A stretch of 64,000 bases of DNA from Ligula intestinalis (Eukaryota > Platyhelminthes > Cestoda > Diphyllobothriidea > Diphyllobothriidae): positions 29,874,981 to 29,938,980 of the forward strand of contig JAYGXS010000004.1 in NCBI GenBank assembly GCA_036362985.1, written 5' to 3'. Below, piece after piece: positions 23,901-38,900 of this stretch. Position 1 is the stretch's first letter; the number at the start of each line of letters is the position of its first letter. A program made the position numbers and the translations under genes. The notes beneath the pieces are model-generated. The model saw only the letters and a program-made list of their open reading frames with translations, was not told the DNA's origin and searched no databases.

Positions 23901-26900
23901 ATTTTTAACATTCATTTAAACTGTGTTTATAAATTCGCATATGTTTCATGGAAAACGTGCGCGAAAAAATGCTTTCTTTTAATCGCTTCGTAGCAAAGTA
24001 CGCCCTGTTTAAATTTTATACTAAAAGAAAGCGTAACTTTCGGTTTTAAAAACGTTTCTAAATTGCCAAATAATTTGAAACCCACTGACTGCTACACTTG
24101 AATTCAAGATTTACAAGCTGCGTGCTGTGTACATCCGGCTTAAAGAAAAGTACGTTTTCGCCTACGGTTTGAGCCAGAAGTCACATAGTTCTCATGAAAT
24201 GTTGCAATAGATTTGGATCATGCTGCAGACATAAGAGGCAGTATTCATAAATTGACGGATGTGATGTATATGAAATGAACTCTTCACAATCATAAAAAAG
24301 CTTATTTTTAGCAATTTTTCTAAAACCGAAGGATATCCTATCTTAAAGTATAAAGTTTGAAAAAGGCATAATTTTTTACCAAAGAAAGAACTTTTTTCGT
24401 AAACGTTTCCGATAAAATATATTTGAATTTGTAGACAGTCAAAGTCTATGATAAAAACACATACTTCTTAAGTATGCTCGTTTTTTTGTACACACTACCT
24501 GTTAGCGGTCGGAAAGAAGCCCGTTAAATGGCCAGCATCCTATCGGGACTGAATTGACTTCAGAATAGACTACAAGATAATCAGTATCACAAGTTTACTG
24601 AGTGCCGATTAGCGAGAGAGTATCAATTTTTCGCACATGTCGGTATGTTACACAAATGCCAGACCGTAGTGTATGTTACCCAAAACTTAGTCAAAACAAA
24701 CTCAAATAAGGTTCCTCTTTTTAAGTGTTACCGCTGTATCCACCAAGAGTAAAAGTGACTGGGAAGGGCAACCTTAAGCACAAAGAAATGCACCTCATAT
24801 AATTTATGCTTGTGAAGTCTTAAAGCTCGGCACCGGTTAATGCTCAAACCGAAGTAGCCTATGTTCGAAGAGCGGGTGCAAGGATGAAAAGTGCCAGAAA
24901 TAATGAGCGTTTAACCTGGAGATTTTCTTCGGTTTCAGTGGTGGAAGAGAGTTCGTTTCTGGTATGGTAAGTCCAGAATCACCACCTGAACGGCCCACTT
25001 GGATTAGAGCGTCAAGGATCTAAAATAAAAGAGGAAAAGATTCCTGAGGCAGGGGGACACCACAACTGTAATTACATTAACGAAAGTCCCACGACGTATG
25101 TAGGTACACAAGCTCATGAAATATGAGCTGAAATAGAATCTTAGAAAGAAGGGACTTTACCATTTGTGCTGCAATACCAACTTACATGCAATATGATCCC
25201 ATAGTATTTCATAAACGAGACGGCATTAGATTATAGGTGAGCGCACTTTACTGGTTAACATATACTACTTAAATAGTATGCACTGTTGCCTTCATTTTTG
25301 TAGTACTTACGGCACTCGAGTCCTGCTACAGAAAGTACGCATAGGGGGCTGGTTTAATATAATGTATGTCATTACCTGACTTTTAGCCAGACGGAATTGT
25401 GTTCTGACATGCAAAAAGTTTTCAATTCCTGCGTTATTGTAAACTTAACCTGCTATTACATCTGTACACAAGGTTTCTTAGATGCAGGCTATAAAACATC
25501 CTCTACGGGTGAAATAATACCACCATACGTTTTTGCTTCATACAATTTTGAAGTAGGTGTGCACCATTCTGCTACTAGATCACGCGTAAAGTTCCACCAG
25601 TGACCGAAATGTTTTAGAATAAGAACGTTTTCAAAATAGAAAAAAGGATTGTTGTCGGACTATAAAAATTTAAAGACCATAACTCTAACAAAATTGGTTC
25701 AAAGAAATAGCTGGTTGTACAAGCCCTGTATGGAAAAGAGTCAAATCTAAGAAGGACACGAACTGACAGTTTGCCTGCTATATTGTGTACAGAAAGCCCG
25801 TCCCTGGTGCGATGTGCCGTTGTAGATAGGTGGAATGTCAGTTGAAGCGAAGCTGAAAAGAGCCCATGATAAAATTCGCAGCCCAGTCACCTGCATCGGT
25901 TGAGATCCCAGGTGTAATCCTGAGCCGACAGTCGGTATCGACGAAGTCCAATATGTGTTCTACAGCAGGATGGTGCAGGGACAGTGATTTGCGCTGGACT
26001 ATAGTGTGAGTATACTTGCGCTGCACCTACCTCACGCCCTCTCTCACCTGGTTGGGTGTCAAAACGAAATCAAGAAGACCGAAGATGGAATAGGGCACAG
26101 CCCCACGCACTGTGGATAACCACAACCAGAAGACCACAGCAAAGTTGGGAGAGGTGTAATCCTAATCAGACATTGGCTGCCAACCCGAGCTCCCACAACC
26201 TATCGAATGGGATACTTAGGGAACTATATACATGCTACTCATCCGATTTCAACAGATAGTGTTGTTTAAATGAAATCTTACTGTGAAAATTTAATTGAAT
26301 GGATGCAGTCAACGTGTTGTTCACTTTATTTCACTAATATATAATATATGGTTCATTATTAGTGTTACACATATTTCATACTAAACGGTAACTGCGAGAA
26401 TTTTTGTGAATTAACTACTTCTCATGCATACTTGCACCATTTAAATTGAGATTTGAAGTGCTTCTGTCATTTTCTCGAAATATGCTGATTGACGTCATGA
26501 AGCATTCACGGACCTCGCTCCCGCTCTAATTGAATTATCGAGAAATAACTGGTTTCCCTGCTTTCCAAAACAGGACAATAAACCACTTATTCCGGTGTCC
26601 AACAAGTCGTCTTCTTTCTTCAAAATTCTTATTGTATGAAACGATTATGGCCACTGATCAGTAAATTTGAAAAAGGGTTGAAAATTACCTCGATGAAGGG
26701 GGGGGGAGGTAAAACAGATGATCAAGTCGACCTTAGAATTAAACGTAACCAAAAATAATGTAATCAGAAGGCTGCGAGATGGGGGCTACGTAGTAAGACA
26801 CTCACAACATACCGGCGTATTAACTTTCCATGGACAAGAAGCTAGAGCATTGAGAGCGTCCAGAACGAGCAAGACTTTGCTGGCATCAAAGTCCAAGTCA

Positions 26901-29900
26901 TCGTTGGCAGCAGCGTCCGTACCGTAGAAGTAGTTCGGTCGTCTGATAAGGCGTGTCGAATCACCTGTGAGAAAGTGCATGTTTAATACAGCGCGGTCCT
27001 CACTGAGCAGTAGGCACTGACAGTACGAATACTATTAAAGCTGGATCTTCACTGGATAGCATACAAAGCACCCGGCCTATTTCATGAAACGTTAGTCAAA
27101 AATGCTGAAATCAATTAGGAAGCGGGTTGTTATGTTAACTATTGTGTGGTATAATTCATAAAAATGTCAGCCGCAGCATGACGGCAGCTTCGTTCCATTC
27201 CTTTGAAAAAAACATACGGTGAGAGATTACCACTTGAGTATTATGAATTTTTCCTCTTTTTATTTTCAATATCCTTAGAAACTCGGTATCTTTTAACAGA
27301 AAACACACTCTGAAATATTCTTCTTGTACCGAATTGGTAGCAAACTACAGCTTCACCTCTCAAACTAGGAGACGTGAGTTGTTTTGGTTTGGAAATATTT
27401 ATAATTTTAAAATTTATGTCGTTTTTCTTAACTAGCAAGTAGTGCTTCATATATTTCTTTCAAGTTATAAATTTGCCCAAGGTTGTTCATTGTTACTTCT
27501 AAGTGATTCTTCATGTGTGAGTGCTGGTTTGCGAGTGCTTCGGCATGTTGCAGGAATTCTGGGCCGTGCTGTATATGCGCACCGAAAAGGAACGGAAATA
27601 ATCATACTACAAAAAGCAATTTTTTTCCGATCGTAGGCTCTACAGACGGCCGGAAAGGGGCGCAATCAAAAGCCTATATCCTAGCACCCTGAACGAAATG
27701 TGTTGGGCCTACGTGCTATGATAATCAAAATTGCAGCCCTACGTAAGAACTCCCTTTTTAACCGGAAAATGCCATTCGGGCCAGATAAGGTGTGTTTATG
27801 CAACAATACCTTTTGGAAAATACTAGGGTGAGGTTAGGTGTATCGACGCCAGTGGCAAACTTACTTGATGCCAAAAGATAACCGGCACGGCTGGTGTCTA
27901 TCCAGGGGATGGGTGGACAGAGCATGGGTAATTCCGTAACTTCGAATTGCAAAGGCATGTGGCCAACGAGCCGATACCACTTTAAAAGTATTGGATGTAC
28001 CTAAGGAGAGAAGACAGAAGCGGTTGGACAATTCTTGCCTAACAAAAATTGTATATAAAGTCTGCCAATTATGAACTTCTACTGTGGAATAGCTGTAAGA
28101 GCTAGTTATACCAACAGAAGTGTAGAAGACTGCACGAGAAATTTCAGGGCGAGCGAAACTGGCTGATTTTAAGGAATTTGGCTGAATCAAAACGGAGTTC
28201 TAGGATTAATTTCAGGGTGTTAGGCCAGTTGATATAGGCAAAAGATAAACTGTTGGACAGCAGACAGAATGTATCGGGGAAAAAAGACACCTGCGTTTGA
28301 GGTGCCGCTGAAACTCCGCCAAAAACGTTAGATTGTGCAGACGAACCAGTGTAAGACAGATGAGATCATAATACTAATTATCTGCCGTCCTCATAGCTAC
28401 TCAACCTTCGTGCCGGGAAGACCCACGATTTGAATGCGAGAATCCTCTTGTTCATTGGACTTAGCCCATAACCCGGTTATCAAGGTGCGGGGTCGCGCCC
28501 CGTCTACTGCGACAGGAATTTATCAAAACGATTATGATCCTGCCGATCTGCAGGAATCTCAGAACAAAATCAGAATGCTGCCTTTCGTAAAAATATTCAC
28601 TACTGACTTTAGTGTAATAGGACTTCATAAGACGCGATAAAAACGAAACTCTTTTCATATGTGGCCACTTATTTTCTAAAGTACGCATGTTCTGCAGCCC
28701 AAGTAATGTGCTATTTGCAAATTATTAAAACATGCGATCATGACTGATCTAGCCGGCCTCGATTATGTCCCGTTCAGTGCTTCTCCACGCGCGAAGATTC
28801 TTGGCAGCAGACCTGGACAGTTCGAGCCATTCTCTTCGCCAGTGCCAAAGACCGAATACTTGAGGTCCGAAAACCACTTCCATGTCCTGAGTCGAGCCAG
28901 ATTTTGAGCCGACCCCCTCTTCGACGTTTCCAATTAGGGTAACGGTTTCGGCTAGGGAGCAGTAACAGTGAGCTCGTGAGGGTAACGGCGAAGAACGTGT
29001 CCAAACCGCCTTACATCCATAGGTGGCGAATAGTGGAACGACCTTTGATGAAGGTTAGCTGTGAAATAAGCGGACTCTCTGGTCTGACGAATAAGCAGTC
29101 GCCGACGCAGCAGCGACAGTGTTACCAGGGCGCGGTGGGCTGCGGCCTGGCAAGCCAAAAGCGTATAAAGTGTCGCTAAACCTGACGACGACACTGTGGC
29201 ATGGTTTTTCCCACCGCTGCCTTGTGGTCAGGCTATGGACCCGAGGCGCTAGAGGAGACAACCCCGAATAACAACTCCAAGCGGCTGCTGTGGACCCGCC
29301 TCCACTCACAATTCCCAAGCACCTTATGAAAAAGATGATCGGTGTGAGTACTAAATGGAAATAACACTGATACTCTCGGTGATTTGATAGTCAATAATCA
29401 CTTGGATCGATGGATAAAATGAAACTTCAAAGAAGAAACCTGCCTTGCGGAAGGTCAAAATATGCTTATCACAGGGGCCAGCTATAGCATCCGAATGACG
29501 AAATTTAGCAAGCATAACTATAAGCTGCATTCAGCTGCGCGCATAAAAACCTTGTCATTGGACAAAAACTTACCGTTGAAGCAACGTGTTGCAAACGAGA
29601 GAGATAAAGACATTTATGACCTAGCTTTCATTTCGTGCTGATACTAGAAAATGCTGAAGAGAAAATGCACTGCAACAAATAAGTAGGCGTTTGATATGGC
29701 AGTAAAATCCACACTACATTTAAGATAAAAATCGAAAATCGCTACTTTTAGTTGGAGATCCAAACGACGATTGGCAATATCTATATGGAAGATAGGTATT
29801 TACACGAGCCTGCGTACACAGAATGCTCACCCTTATTTCACAGCGAGATTCAGCGGGATTCTCGGAACTGACTTCGAAAAGGACGGGAGCTTCCTGGCGA

Positions 29901-32900
29901 GGTAGAGCATCTTTGTCAGACGACGAGGACGATACGGGCAAACGTACGCCATTCAGATTGAAGGTAAGGTGATCGTAGAGGATGCGGTACAGCTCCTGGC
30001 CCACCATTAAACGGATATGACTGTTCCATTGCGGCCACTGTGGATTCTAAAATTGTTTAAAAAGCAAAAAGCAGATAAGACATAGGCAATCATTTGGAAC
30101 AGGAGACTAGGAGGAGGAATTCTGGCATAACTGGGCTTGCTGAATTGTGGGATGAAAAACAAAATAGGTTGAGCACGACGAATCTGTCTTGGTGTGGATA
30201 ATGAGTTGGGGGTCACTCAAGTGGTACACTTGAAGCATGTAAGCATAGTGGCTCACACGCAATTAACAACGAAGTATATTCGAAAGATCAACAGATTGAT
30301 CCTTCAACACCTCTCCCCCTTATTACTACTGATTTGTTAACCCTACCCTCCCTTATATCATTGTATTAGCCTGATGATGAATTAATCAAAAAACGCTTGT
30401 CCGTCTAACTTGAATTTCTATCCTACCGTTATTTAATTAAGCAAACTTGGGTGATTGAATGTGCCAGGTTCTTTAGAACAGAATTTCGTTATACCTCTAT
30501 TGAGCGATATCGAAACTTACCAGACAAATGCCATCCTCAGATCGTACTTGCAGGGCATGCAGCCAAGCCTCGCGAACCGATTCTGTTTTTCTGTCCTGAC
30601 TGGTGTAGAGGTTTGCGTAAACCTCGTACGTCAGCTTCAGCTAAAAGCAAAAACAAGACGCGGTGTACATTCGGCAAACGAAAGGACATGTTAATTAGGT
30701 TGTTGAGGTTTACTGTGGCCTTAGGTCAAAGAACAGGCAATAATTCGAATTCGTCGACTATTACGTGTTACTCTAGCACCCAGGCCCGCACGCCTTGCTA
30801 AGACAGCATACTCTGACGAAGGAAGAATCTATACAAGCGAACAGGCGAGTCGCAGGAAGTAAGTGAGAAGACAAAGAGGGTTTGGTCACCGGGACAACAC
30901 CTTTATTCGCCTGACGCCGCGGATTCTCCATCAGAGAGATGGGCTTAAAAAAGAAGCAGAAACGGGTCATGCATGTACAGGAAGTAGCAATCAAAATCAT
31001 TGCTGCACACGTATGACAAAAAACGACAATTAGCGATAATTGCCCTCTTGTGCGTAGATGGCTTGATGACAGGCATGCCGGCTGTGACCTGCTGAATTTG
31101 CATCAGGAGTGGTGGAATTGGACGTGATGATTGCTCGGCCGTCTGGTCACCCGGTGTTTGTGTAAGAAGACGCGATAGCTTGTGCGTTCCCCAAGTGGCC
31201 ACTTGCCTTGACCGAATTGAGCCTCAGCACCGAATACGGATTGGGCAAGTCGTTGCAATTGTTTATAGACTGAGGGCCGTGAGCCATGACTCAAGTAGTT
31301 CTCGGCTCACATGATTATCACCTCTTGCGAGAATTTCGACCTCAATAAATTTGAATGTGTGGCTGTGTCTCGTTGAAGGAGCGGCAACTTGAGAAAAAAG
31401 TCCTTTTACCGCACTGCTGCTGCATGTTCGGCAATTCTGATGTCTCTGAGCAAGGATCCACGACGAATGTCGAAACGTCAGGCGAACAAAAATGTTGTGC
31501 TAATGATCGAATCTTGTTCTCGGAAGGAAGAGTATCCACCGGGAGAGGTTTTCTGCATGTCTGGCGTTTAGAATAGCTGTTTCTTCTACCCATCTTCAGA
31601 TACTGAACATTCCGACTTATGGCTTTCATTATATGCTTCTTTTTTCGTGTGCGTAATCCACCAATGCCGACTGATACTCCGTAATATTTAAGTGCACTTT
31701 ACAGACTGCATCTCGGCTGGAACCTTTGTGCTGTTAATTTCCGTAGGCCAAAGTCGGGCACTGGAGAGGCAGCACTGGAAGACGTTTAATGCGGATTTCC
31801 GGTCCCATTTGTGTTATTCCAAAGGCAAAAACCTCATGGAACACGTTGGGGTCAATCATACAGGAAAAAAACAAGCTTGCATGGAACGCCCTTGCCAACC
31901 CACCCCCTCCACCCTAAAGATCGGTTATTGTGGATGAAGATGAGCGGGCTATGCCGAAATCCGTGAAATCAAGTACAAATGACCAATGACGGCAAACGCA
32001 CCAGAAACGACCATCCTAGCGTCCCTCGCTTTGTCGGTAATATTAATAATGGCTCTTCGTGAGACCTTCAATAGGTGAAAATAGCAGGACACCACGGCCT
32101 CTGTTGGACTAAGCAATCCCAATTTCAGTCGACATGACATGATCCTGCAGCGTGGCGGTTTAGATGGCCCTTAAACATGATCTGAGAACAAGAACCCCCC
32201 GCAATACAACTGCCTTTTCGCCCTTTCCAAGTAAATGAGGGGGGTTGGGTTTATGGTCAGAGTACAGGCTTAAGTTTAAGGTTAACTTTAGAGTAAGTTA
32301 GGACTGAGATCAGACTTAATGTAGTTAAAAGTGCTAACTGTATATCTAGGTTTTAGGGCAAAATAAGGCTTCGGGCTACGAGTTAGGTCAGGGTTAGGAC
32401 ACGGAAATACTCACCCCTCCGGGAACTATACACCGGCCAAGTCAGTAGTGGGTAACTGTACATCGATCTGTTGCAGGATGTACCCATGCTGGTTGATGCC
32501 TTTTTGAGAAATCTTGATACCCCAAGTATATGTGTTGTAAGGCGAGATATTTATGTCGCTCGCTACGTTTTAGTAACAATATATGTCGGCAAATACAATT
32601 GCTAAAACTTCGCCAATAACATAAATATCTTGCCTTGCAACAAATATATTTGGGGTACCAGGATCGCCTAAAAAGGCATCAACCACAATAGGTACATCCT
32701 GAAACAAATCGGCGTACAGTTGCCCACTACGATATAGTCCCAATCACAAACCGACAAGTCGGCGGACTCATGGCTCAATGGTTAGAGCGCTTGCCTCTGG
32801 CCGGAGAGACGCGAGTTCGAGACTCGAGTTTGGTGGCAATTTCCGCTGCTACACTGGAGTTGGGGTATCACCACCTGATGATGCTTAATGAGGCAGAAAA

Positions 32901-35900
32901 AGCCTTTGTGGATGTCCCCTATCTTTGTCGGTAAATACGTTGTAACAGGCCAAGTTAATTAGGAGGCCGTACAAGTAATCCATACTGAAAACCAAAAAGC
33001 ACGGTGCTAAAAAGCGAAGGCAAAGATATAACCAGGGCAGGCTCAAGAATGTGGAACCCATGTCGTATTCTCCGAGCCCAATACAGCACTAATATGACAT
33101 AATCCTTTCGAAAGTTCTGATTCCTCCAGGTAGAACGTATGAGGTTACCTCATCGATGATTCCGAGGTTCTGCTTTCTCCACACGGCGCATGCAGCTTCT
33201 ACGCGTTCGCCCAGTCTGACCAGAAGGAGACTGCGGCTGACGTGCTGAAGCTCCGAATCCGTTATTATGCTGTTGACAGTCTGTTGGGAAACAAAGAAAA
33301 TGAAAAGAACAGTACTTGACAACATCGAAGGCGGGCAAATATACGAATGGTAGCATAAAGTATAGAGGCTGCAGGATCTGAATGAAGACCGTACAGCCGA
33401 GCAGATACAGTGAAAGAATTAAATGATTTCACTGTTATGCAGAATGTTCACTTAAGGCACTAGGAATTGAAAGATTTGAACTTGACAGTTACTCCTAAAA
33501 ATGGACGACGCATGGCCGTATGATCCGGTGACAATGAGGTTAATATACAGGTTATCCAGTAATAAAGTGCATATTGCTACGAACAAATGAGATACATTTG
33601 AAGGACATTCCTCAATGACGTCACAGACTTCTTTATGTACAAATATAATAGCTTAACAAATATGCATGTCGGAGCAATAACCTTATTTGGACATCTTAAT
33701 ATTCGCCCCCCCCACATCCCCAGTTTTCATAAAGATTTTAAGCGCTTTAGGCGCATGTGGGGAAACATAATTGGATAAGTTTCAGGGTTACTTTCTCCTC
33801 TGGCATCTTAGTACATTTTCCAACCTTAGTCAAACTACTGAATTCATTACAGTAGGCCTCTATATTTCTAAAACATCCATTAGGTCGCAGAAGGGTGTGA
33901 GCCAAACCTTGGTCCTCTGAACGCCCAATCGGGAAGCCCGGGTGATGCGCTTTCGAACACTTTGGATGAAGTAGCATGAAACTCTGCCTTACCAAAACAA
34001 TAAAGTTTCCAGGCTATTACCACCACCCTACCACTACCAAGGAGTGGTGCTCGCAGAACCTACTGAAGCACAGCCGAGTAGACTTCTCTTGCGGCACCGT
34101 CACTAGCAACAAACAAATAGGCCATACAGCGCTGATTTCGTTACTGTCGGAGACCTAGTGATTTCCCGGCTGTCGCTAAGACATTCCAGGAAATCTTGGA
34201 GTTCGAATCCATATGTCATGGTCATTGAGCAGCTAGGGCAAACGATCTACCGTCAACCTAGAGGCCTGCGGCTTTGATTTTAGTCTAACAAATAAAGGAG
34301 ACAGTTGATGAATCGAGCATTTTAGACAGCGAAATACAAGCAGAAAATTTACCCGAATCAGGAGATCAACGTATGCCTTTCTAGGCATAATTTTCAAAAA
34401 AGGATAGGCGGTGATCTGTCCATCTAAAAAACAAAAATACTTCGTTGGGAAGTCGGGAAACTGGACAAGATTATGGAATTTGTGGACAGTATTGAGAAGC
34501 GAATTGAAACAACCAAAGTAGAAATTACCAAAATTCTCAGTTAGTACTTGGAAAACAAGATTGGCTGCTCCTACCGATATTATCATAAACGCATGTCACA
34601 AAAACGCTACAAATACCTTAGCTCTGAGAGGTATTAGTGAACAAGTTTTCAAGAAAATAATCAATCGATTGAACATTCAATCCCATTCAAGTTGGCAGGT
34701 AGGTAGGTAGACACTGGCGGTAAGTGACAGCGAATCACGGAGACACGACTTACGTGCGTGTGCCGACTTTAAACGTTGCAGTGTAGCCTCGAAAGCCCTC
34801 ATCAGTTGTTTGCTCCACAAGCTTTGTTCGAGCATGAGATTTTTCTACCACAAAAAAAACAAAATATGGATGATGCAGTAAATGTTGCGTAATAAAACAC
34901 TTGACAGACGTAGTCATCACTTAAAAAGACGTGGGCCAATAGCCCACAGAGCATGGTGTATGACCAAGAAATATGCGATTAGGAGGAATATAAGCATGTG
35001 GAGGTACGCTGTGCAGACTAACATTACAATTCCAGCCTCTCTTTTCCTTCTCGGTAATTTCTTACTTATTAGCCATCATCAGGCAGATGTGTCCAATCCC
35101 AGGTCATGTACCACTCGAGGCTAGAACTCACAGCATGTTGATTAGAAGTCCAACGGAACCGTAGAAGCTCCGTAACCGATCAGTGAGTGTTCATCCACCG
35201 CTGTACAGATTATGCACAGAGGTGGTTTATCATAAGCACTTCATCGAACTAAAGCCCATAAACACTCCGCCCCGGCTCATTATCCGTAGCTTCAGACCTC
35301 GTTCACAGAAAAATAAACAGTCGGCACTTCCAGACACACGGGTAATCGGGCGATAGAATAAACTGAAACCAGCTTGTTCAGTGGCGAATCAGCTGTTCTA
35401 GGGTATAATAGGAGACAAAGAGGGTAGAGTTGCAGCAATTACTTTTACTCGCCAATAGGGGAGAATATGCGAGTTCCAGGAAGCAGTTCAAAAGACGAGG
35501 ATGCGATCACTGGAACAAGAGTTTTTTTTTCCCGACGCTTCGGATTCTGTCGAGTATCCTTAATCATAAGTAATTGTAGGAAAGTCGGGGACATGCGCAG
35601 ATCAGGGGTCATACATGCACAGGTTGCCCAGGTGGTAGCTTAGACCCGGCTGGATACTGTCATTGGATTATCGAACGCACCCTTTGTACGTCACAGACAA
35701 AAAAGTCTGCGTATCATGTTGGCTTATGTCAACTGGCGGCAGGTCCCCTACGGTTATTAATCCACCTAGACGATATCAATCACTGTCTTGGTAGGCGGAG
35801 GCAACTAGTTCACCGAGGTGGCTGACATCACTCGCTTTTTCTATCAATCCACTGTCTTACAGTAGCAACAGCACATAAAGGCAACTGAAGATGGGTTCGG

Positions 35901-38900
35901 TCGCAAGCCGTATCATCTGTTTGTTTCTCAGAACATCCTCTGATTTCTTTAACTTTAAATAACTTTTCACAGACGAAAGCATTCCTGCTAGAGAATGCCT
36001 GATCTAATTGTTTCTCCAGCGCACCTTATGCCCCAAACCCAAAATCTTTATTGAGCATAATGCGACCATTGCGAGCTATGGAAGCGCAAACAGGAGAAGC
36101 TTATGGGAAATGTGATTTGAGCTAATTTTGTGACTACTATATTGAGTTATTACACCGGAACACAGGACCTCCATCACCTTCAAATTGAACGATTTTGCTC
36201 AAGAATGTTGTTACAGAAGATTCACCGTTTTTTACATAAAGATAAATTACCTCCTCTTTTGCTCGATTGGGTGGACGGTGTACGACTGTTAATTTGGCAC
36301 TTCCAGCCTTACTATTAATGGGGCAATGGAGTTCGCTGAAACTAAGGCCAGATGTTTTGTTCAGCTCAAGTAGAGAATCGGCGCTTCTGTGGTGGAATAT
36401 GAAACTAAGGACGTAATCAAAGTAGTGCTGCAGTAATAAAGTTTACGTGAACAAGGTAGAAGAGTTGTCGATCACCGGATCACTTGATTTATTGTCCTGA
36501 GCTTTCGAACTCTTACAGGAGTCCATCTTCAGTCTACCTCTGAAAATTGACTCCTGTAAGAGTTCGAAAGCTCAGAACAATAAATCAATTGATCCGGTGC
36601 TCGACACGTCTTCTGCCTTGTCCATTTAAATTTGATACAGTACAGCAGTCTGTAGATATTCACTGGATTACGCAACGCACTGCTTTCATGTCACATAAAA
36701 ACTTTGGCATGACGTTTGGTGATGTCAAATGGTGACAGGCTCAGTAGTCCATGCTCCGACCCCGATGGTAACCACTACTACCTTCACAAACGTGGCTGAT
36801 ATCGAGAAAGGCTTTCATAGTATCAATCTCGTTCTTTCTTCCTTCATTATGCCCATGTTTTCTAATAGCAAAGGCGTGCAAAGGCCATTGTTAGTAAGTA
36901 CCCTATAGAGGGGGCACATCGTGAGAAGGCTGTTATGAGAAACACAGCCCAGAAACATGTTAAAAACGCGGACACGGCTAAGAGGAGGTCCAGGGACGCT
37001 TTATGCAAACTAGCTTACATGAATGGTACGAGTCGTCTTCACCGGAGAGCCTGATTTGGCCGCAAGAGCAACAATGGTACCTTTTGGGGTCTTGCACATA
37101 TCCTCGAAGAACGGCAGCACTGGTGCTACGGAAACCGTTCCAGCCATCTCCAGTTTAAGTTGTGTCTGAAAGGCGTTTGTCATGGCTGTTGCGTCTGCAA
37201 AGACGTCAGCATAAACGTTTTCCTTACTGACCTGAAAAGGATAATGACAGTGAAAATACCAATAAGCAATAGGTTTTACCAATATTCCTTCAATGTCCAC
37301 TCCATAGAAAACTGCCCTTAGTTAAACGGATCCGGAAACTGGTTCATGCTGTGGGAATGCCGATAGCATGTTGTGAAAAGAGGTGGAGGAGGAGGACGAC
37401 GACGATGGCGAAGTTTATTTGTCAAAACAGCCTACGTCCATACTACAGTACGGCCCAGAATTCGTGCAACATGCCGACATTTGCAAAAGATTGATACTCA
37501 CTCGCTAAGTGGCATTGAGTAAGGTTGTAATACTGATTATCATGTAGTTTACTCTGAAGTCATTTCAGTTAAGATAGGATAAAGACCTTTTAATGGGCTT
37601 CTTTCTGACCGCTCACAAGTTGAATGTACTGTAAAAATGGCTGCTTAAGTAGTATGCATTTTTATCATTGATTTTCGGTACAATCAGCACTGTGCCTGGG
37701 AGGGTATATTACTTGAATCACACGCCGCTGCCAGAAGCTCAGAAGGACCTAGGGGTGTGGTTCACGCCTTCACTGAAGCCATCACTCCACTGCCTGAAAG
37801 TGGCTAAATCCGCAATGTCGAGCTTGTATCTAATCAAGCGCGCCTTTGCTAAGTTTGATAAAGTTGTATTTGGCAAGATCTTCGGCACACTCGTGCGACC
37901 TCAACTGGAATTGGCCTGCCAAGCCTGGAGACCTTAAACAGCCAAAGACCGAAAAACTCTCGAAAGAATACAAACACGCGCAACAAAATTAGTACGAGGC
38001 CAACGGAACCTCCCTTATAAGACCCGCTTGGTAAATCTTGACTTGTTTTCTCTGGATTACGGGCAGCTACGTTGGGACCTAATCCAGGCATTTCACATGC
38101 TGCGTGGTCAGGATGTTGCCTCGAAATAAATGACTTTTTTGAGCAGGCCACCACCTCTAGGCTGCGAGGACACCCTCTCAAATTACGTGTAACTGGGGCA
38201 AGACTTGACCCAAGAAAATTCTTTTTCTCTAAGAGGGTAATTCAGGCATGGAATGCCCTTCCTGCGGATATTGTCATGTCCCCATCCGTGGACACATTTA
38301 AGACAAAGCTTGACCAGTACCGCCTTACGTGCCACCATGACAACTGAGTTCTCCAAAACTAAACACTGTAATGCTATAAATATTTACTAATAGTAATTTT
38401 AAAGTAGTATTACTATTATTTAATCAAAATATGTCCGACTCCTCTTCTAATTATGCGAACTGCGCTGATCGCGTCTGCAGTCGCATCTACCGCACCTATG
38501 GTCCTAGGCTACGCGGCCCTGTCACGCTCTTTCTCGCATCGACCTAAAAACCGACTGTCGACGACGTGGCGGGTTCCTTTGCTCTTGTCACAGCAAGGGT
38601 GTATCATGGTCACATCTCCGGTTCTTGGGGACGTTCTCGTGACTCTGAGGACTCCTCCTCGTATGGCCCTTCGGATGTAGATATTACTCGCCATGGACCT
38701 CATGGCTGCCGCCAACATTCACAGAAGCATCCTGGTCCTATTATTCACATACTTTCCCCCACGAGCGACAGTTTTTCTCCTAAAAACCACAAATGACATT
38801 CCATTTTGAATTATAGGCCATGCCTTAGGAGTTTTTTTTTAACTGTCTGCTCTTCCTGCTCAGTTAAACTGCTGGCTCGTGTTAACTGACATCACCGCAT

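Larger units (their letters stand above)
30047..33148 (-). other. POLRMT: POLRMT intron, about 3.1 kb
   Basis: Contains dispersed repeat D (about 30815-30990), the 32445-32730 palindrome and the SINE/ribozyme unit at 32765-32911. The remaining ORFs are unsupported. Confidence 0.75.
34845..37018 (-). other. POLRMT: POLRMT intron
   Basis: Holds a decayed SINE/ribozyme unit (35045-35165), a copy of repeat D (about 35400-35650) and the long snap-back palindrome at 36455-36625. Confidence 0.7.

Noticed and set aside
34150..34235. tRNA-like B box GGAGTTCGAATCC
   Set aside because: No convincing A box or cloverleaf upstream, so not called as a tRNA or SINE.
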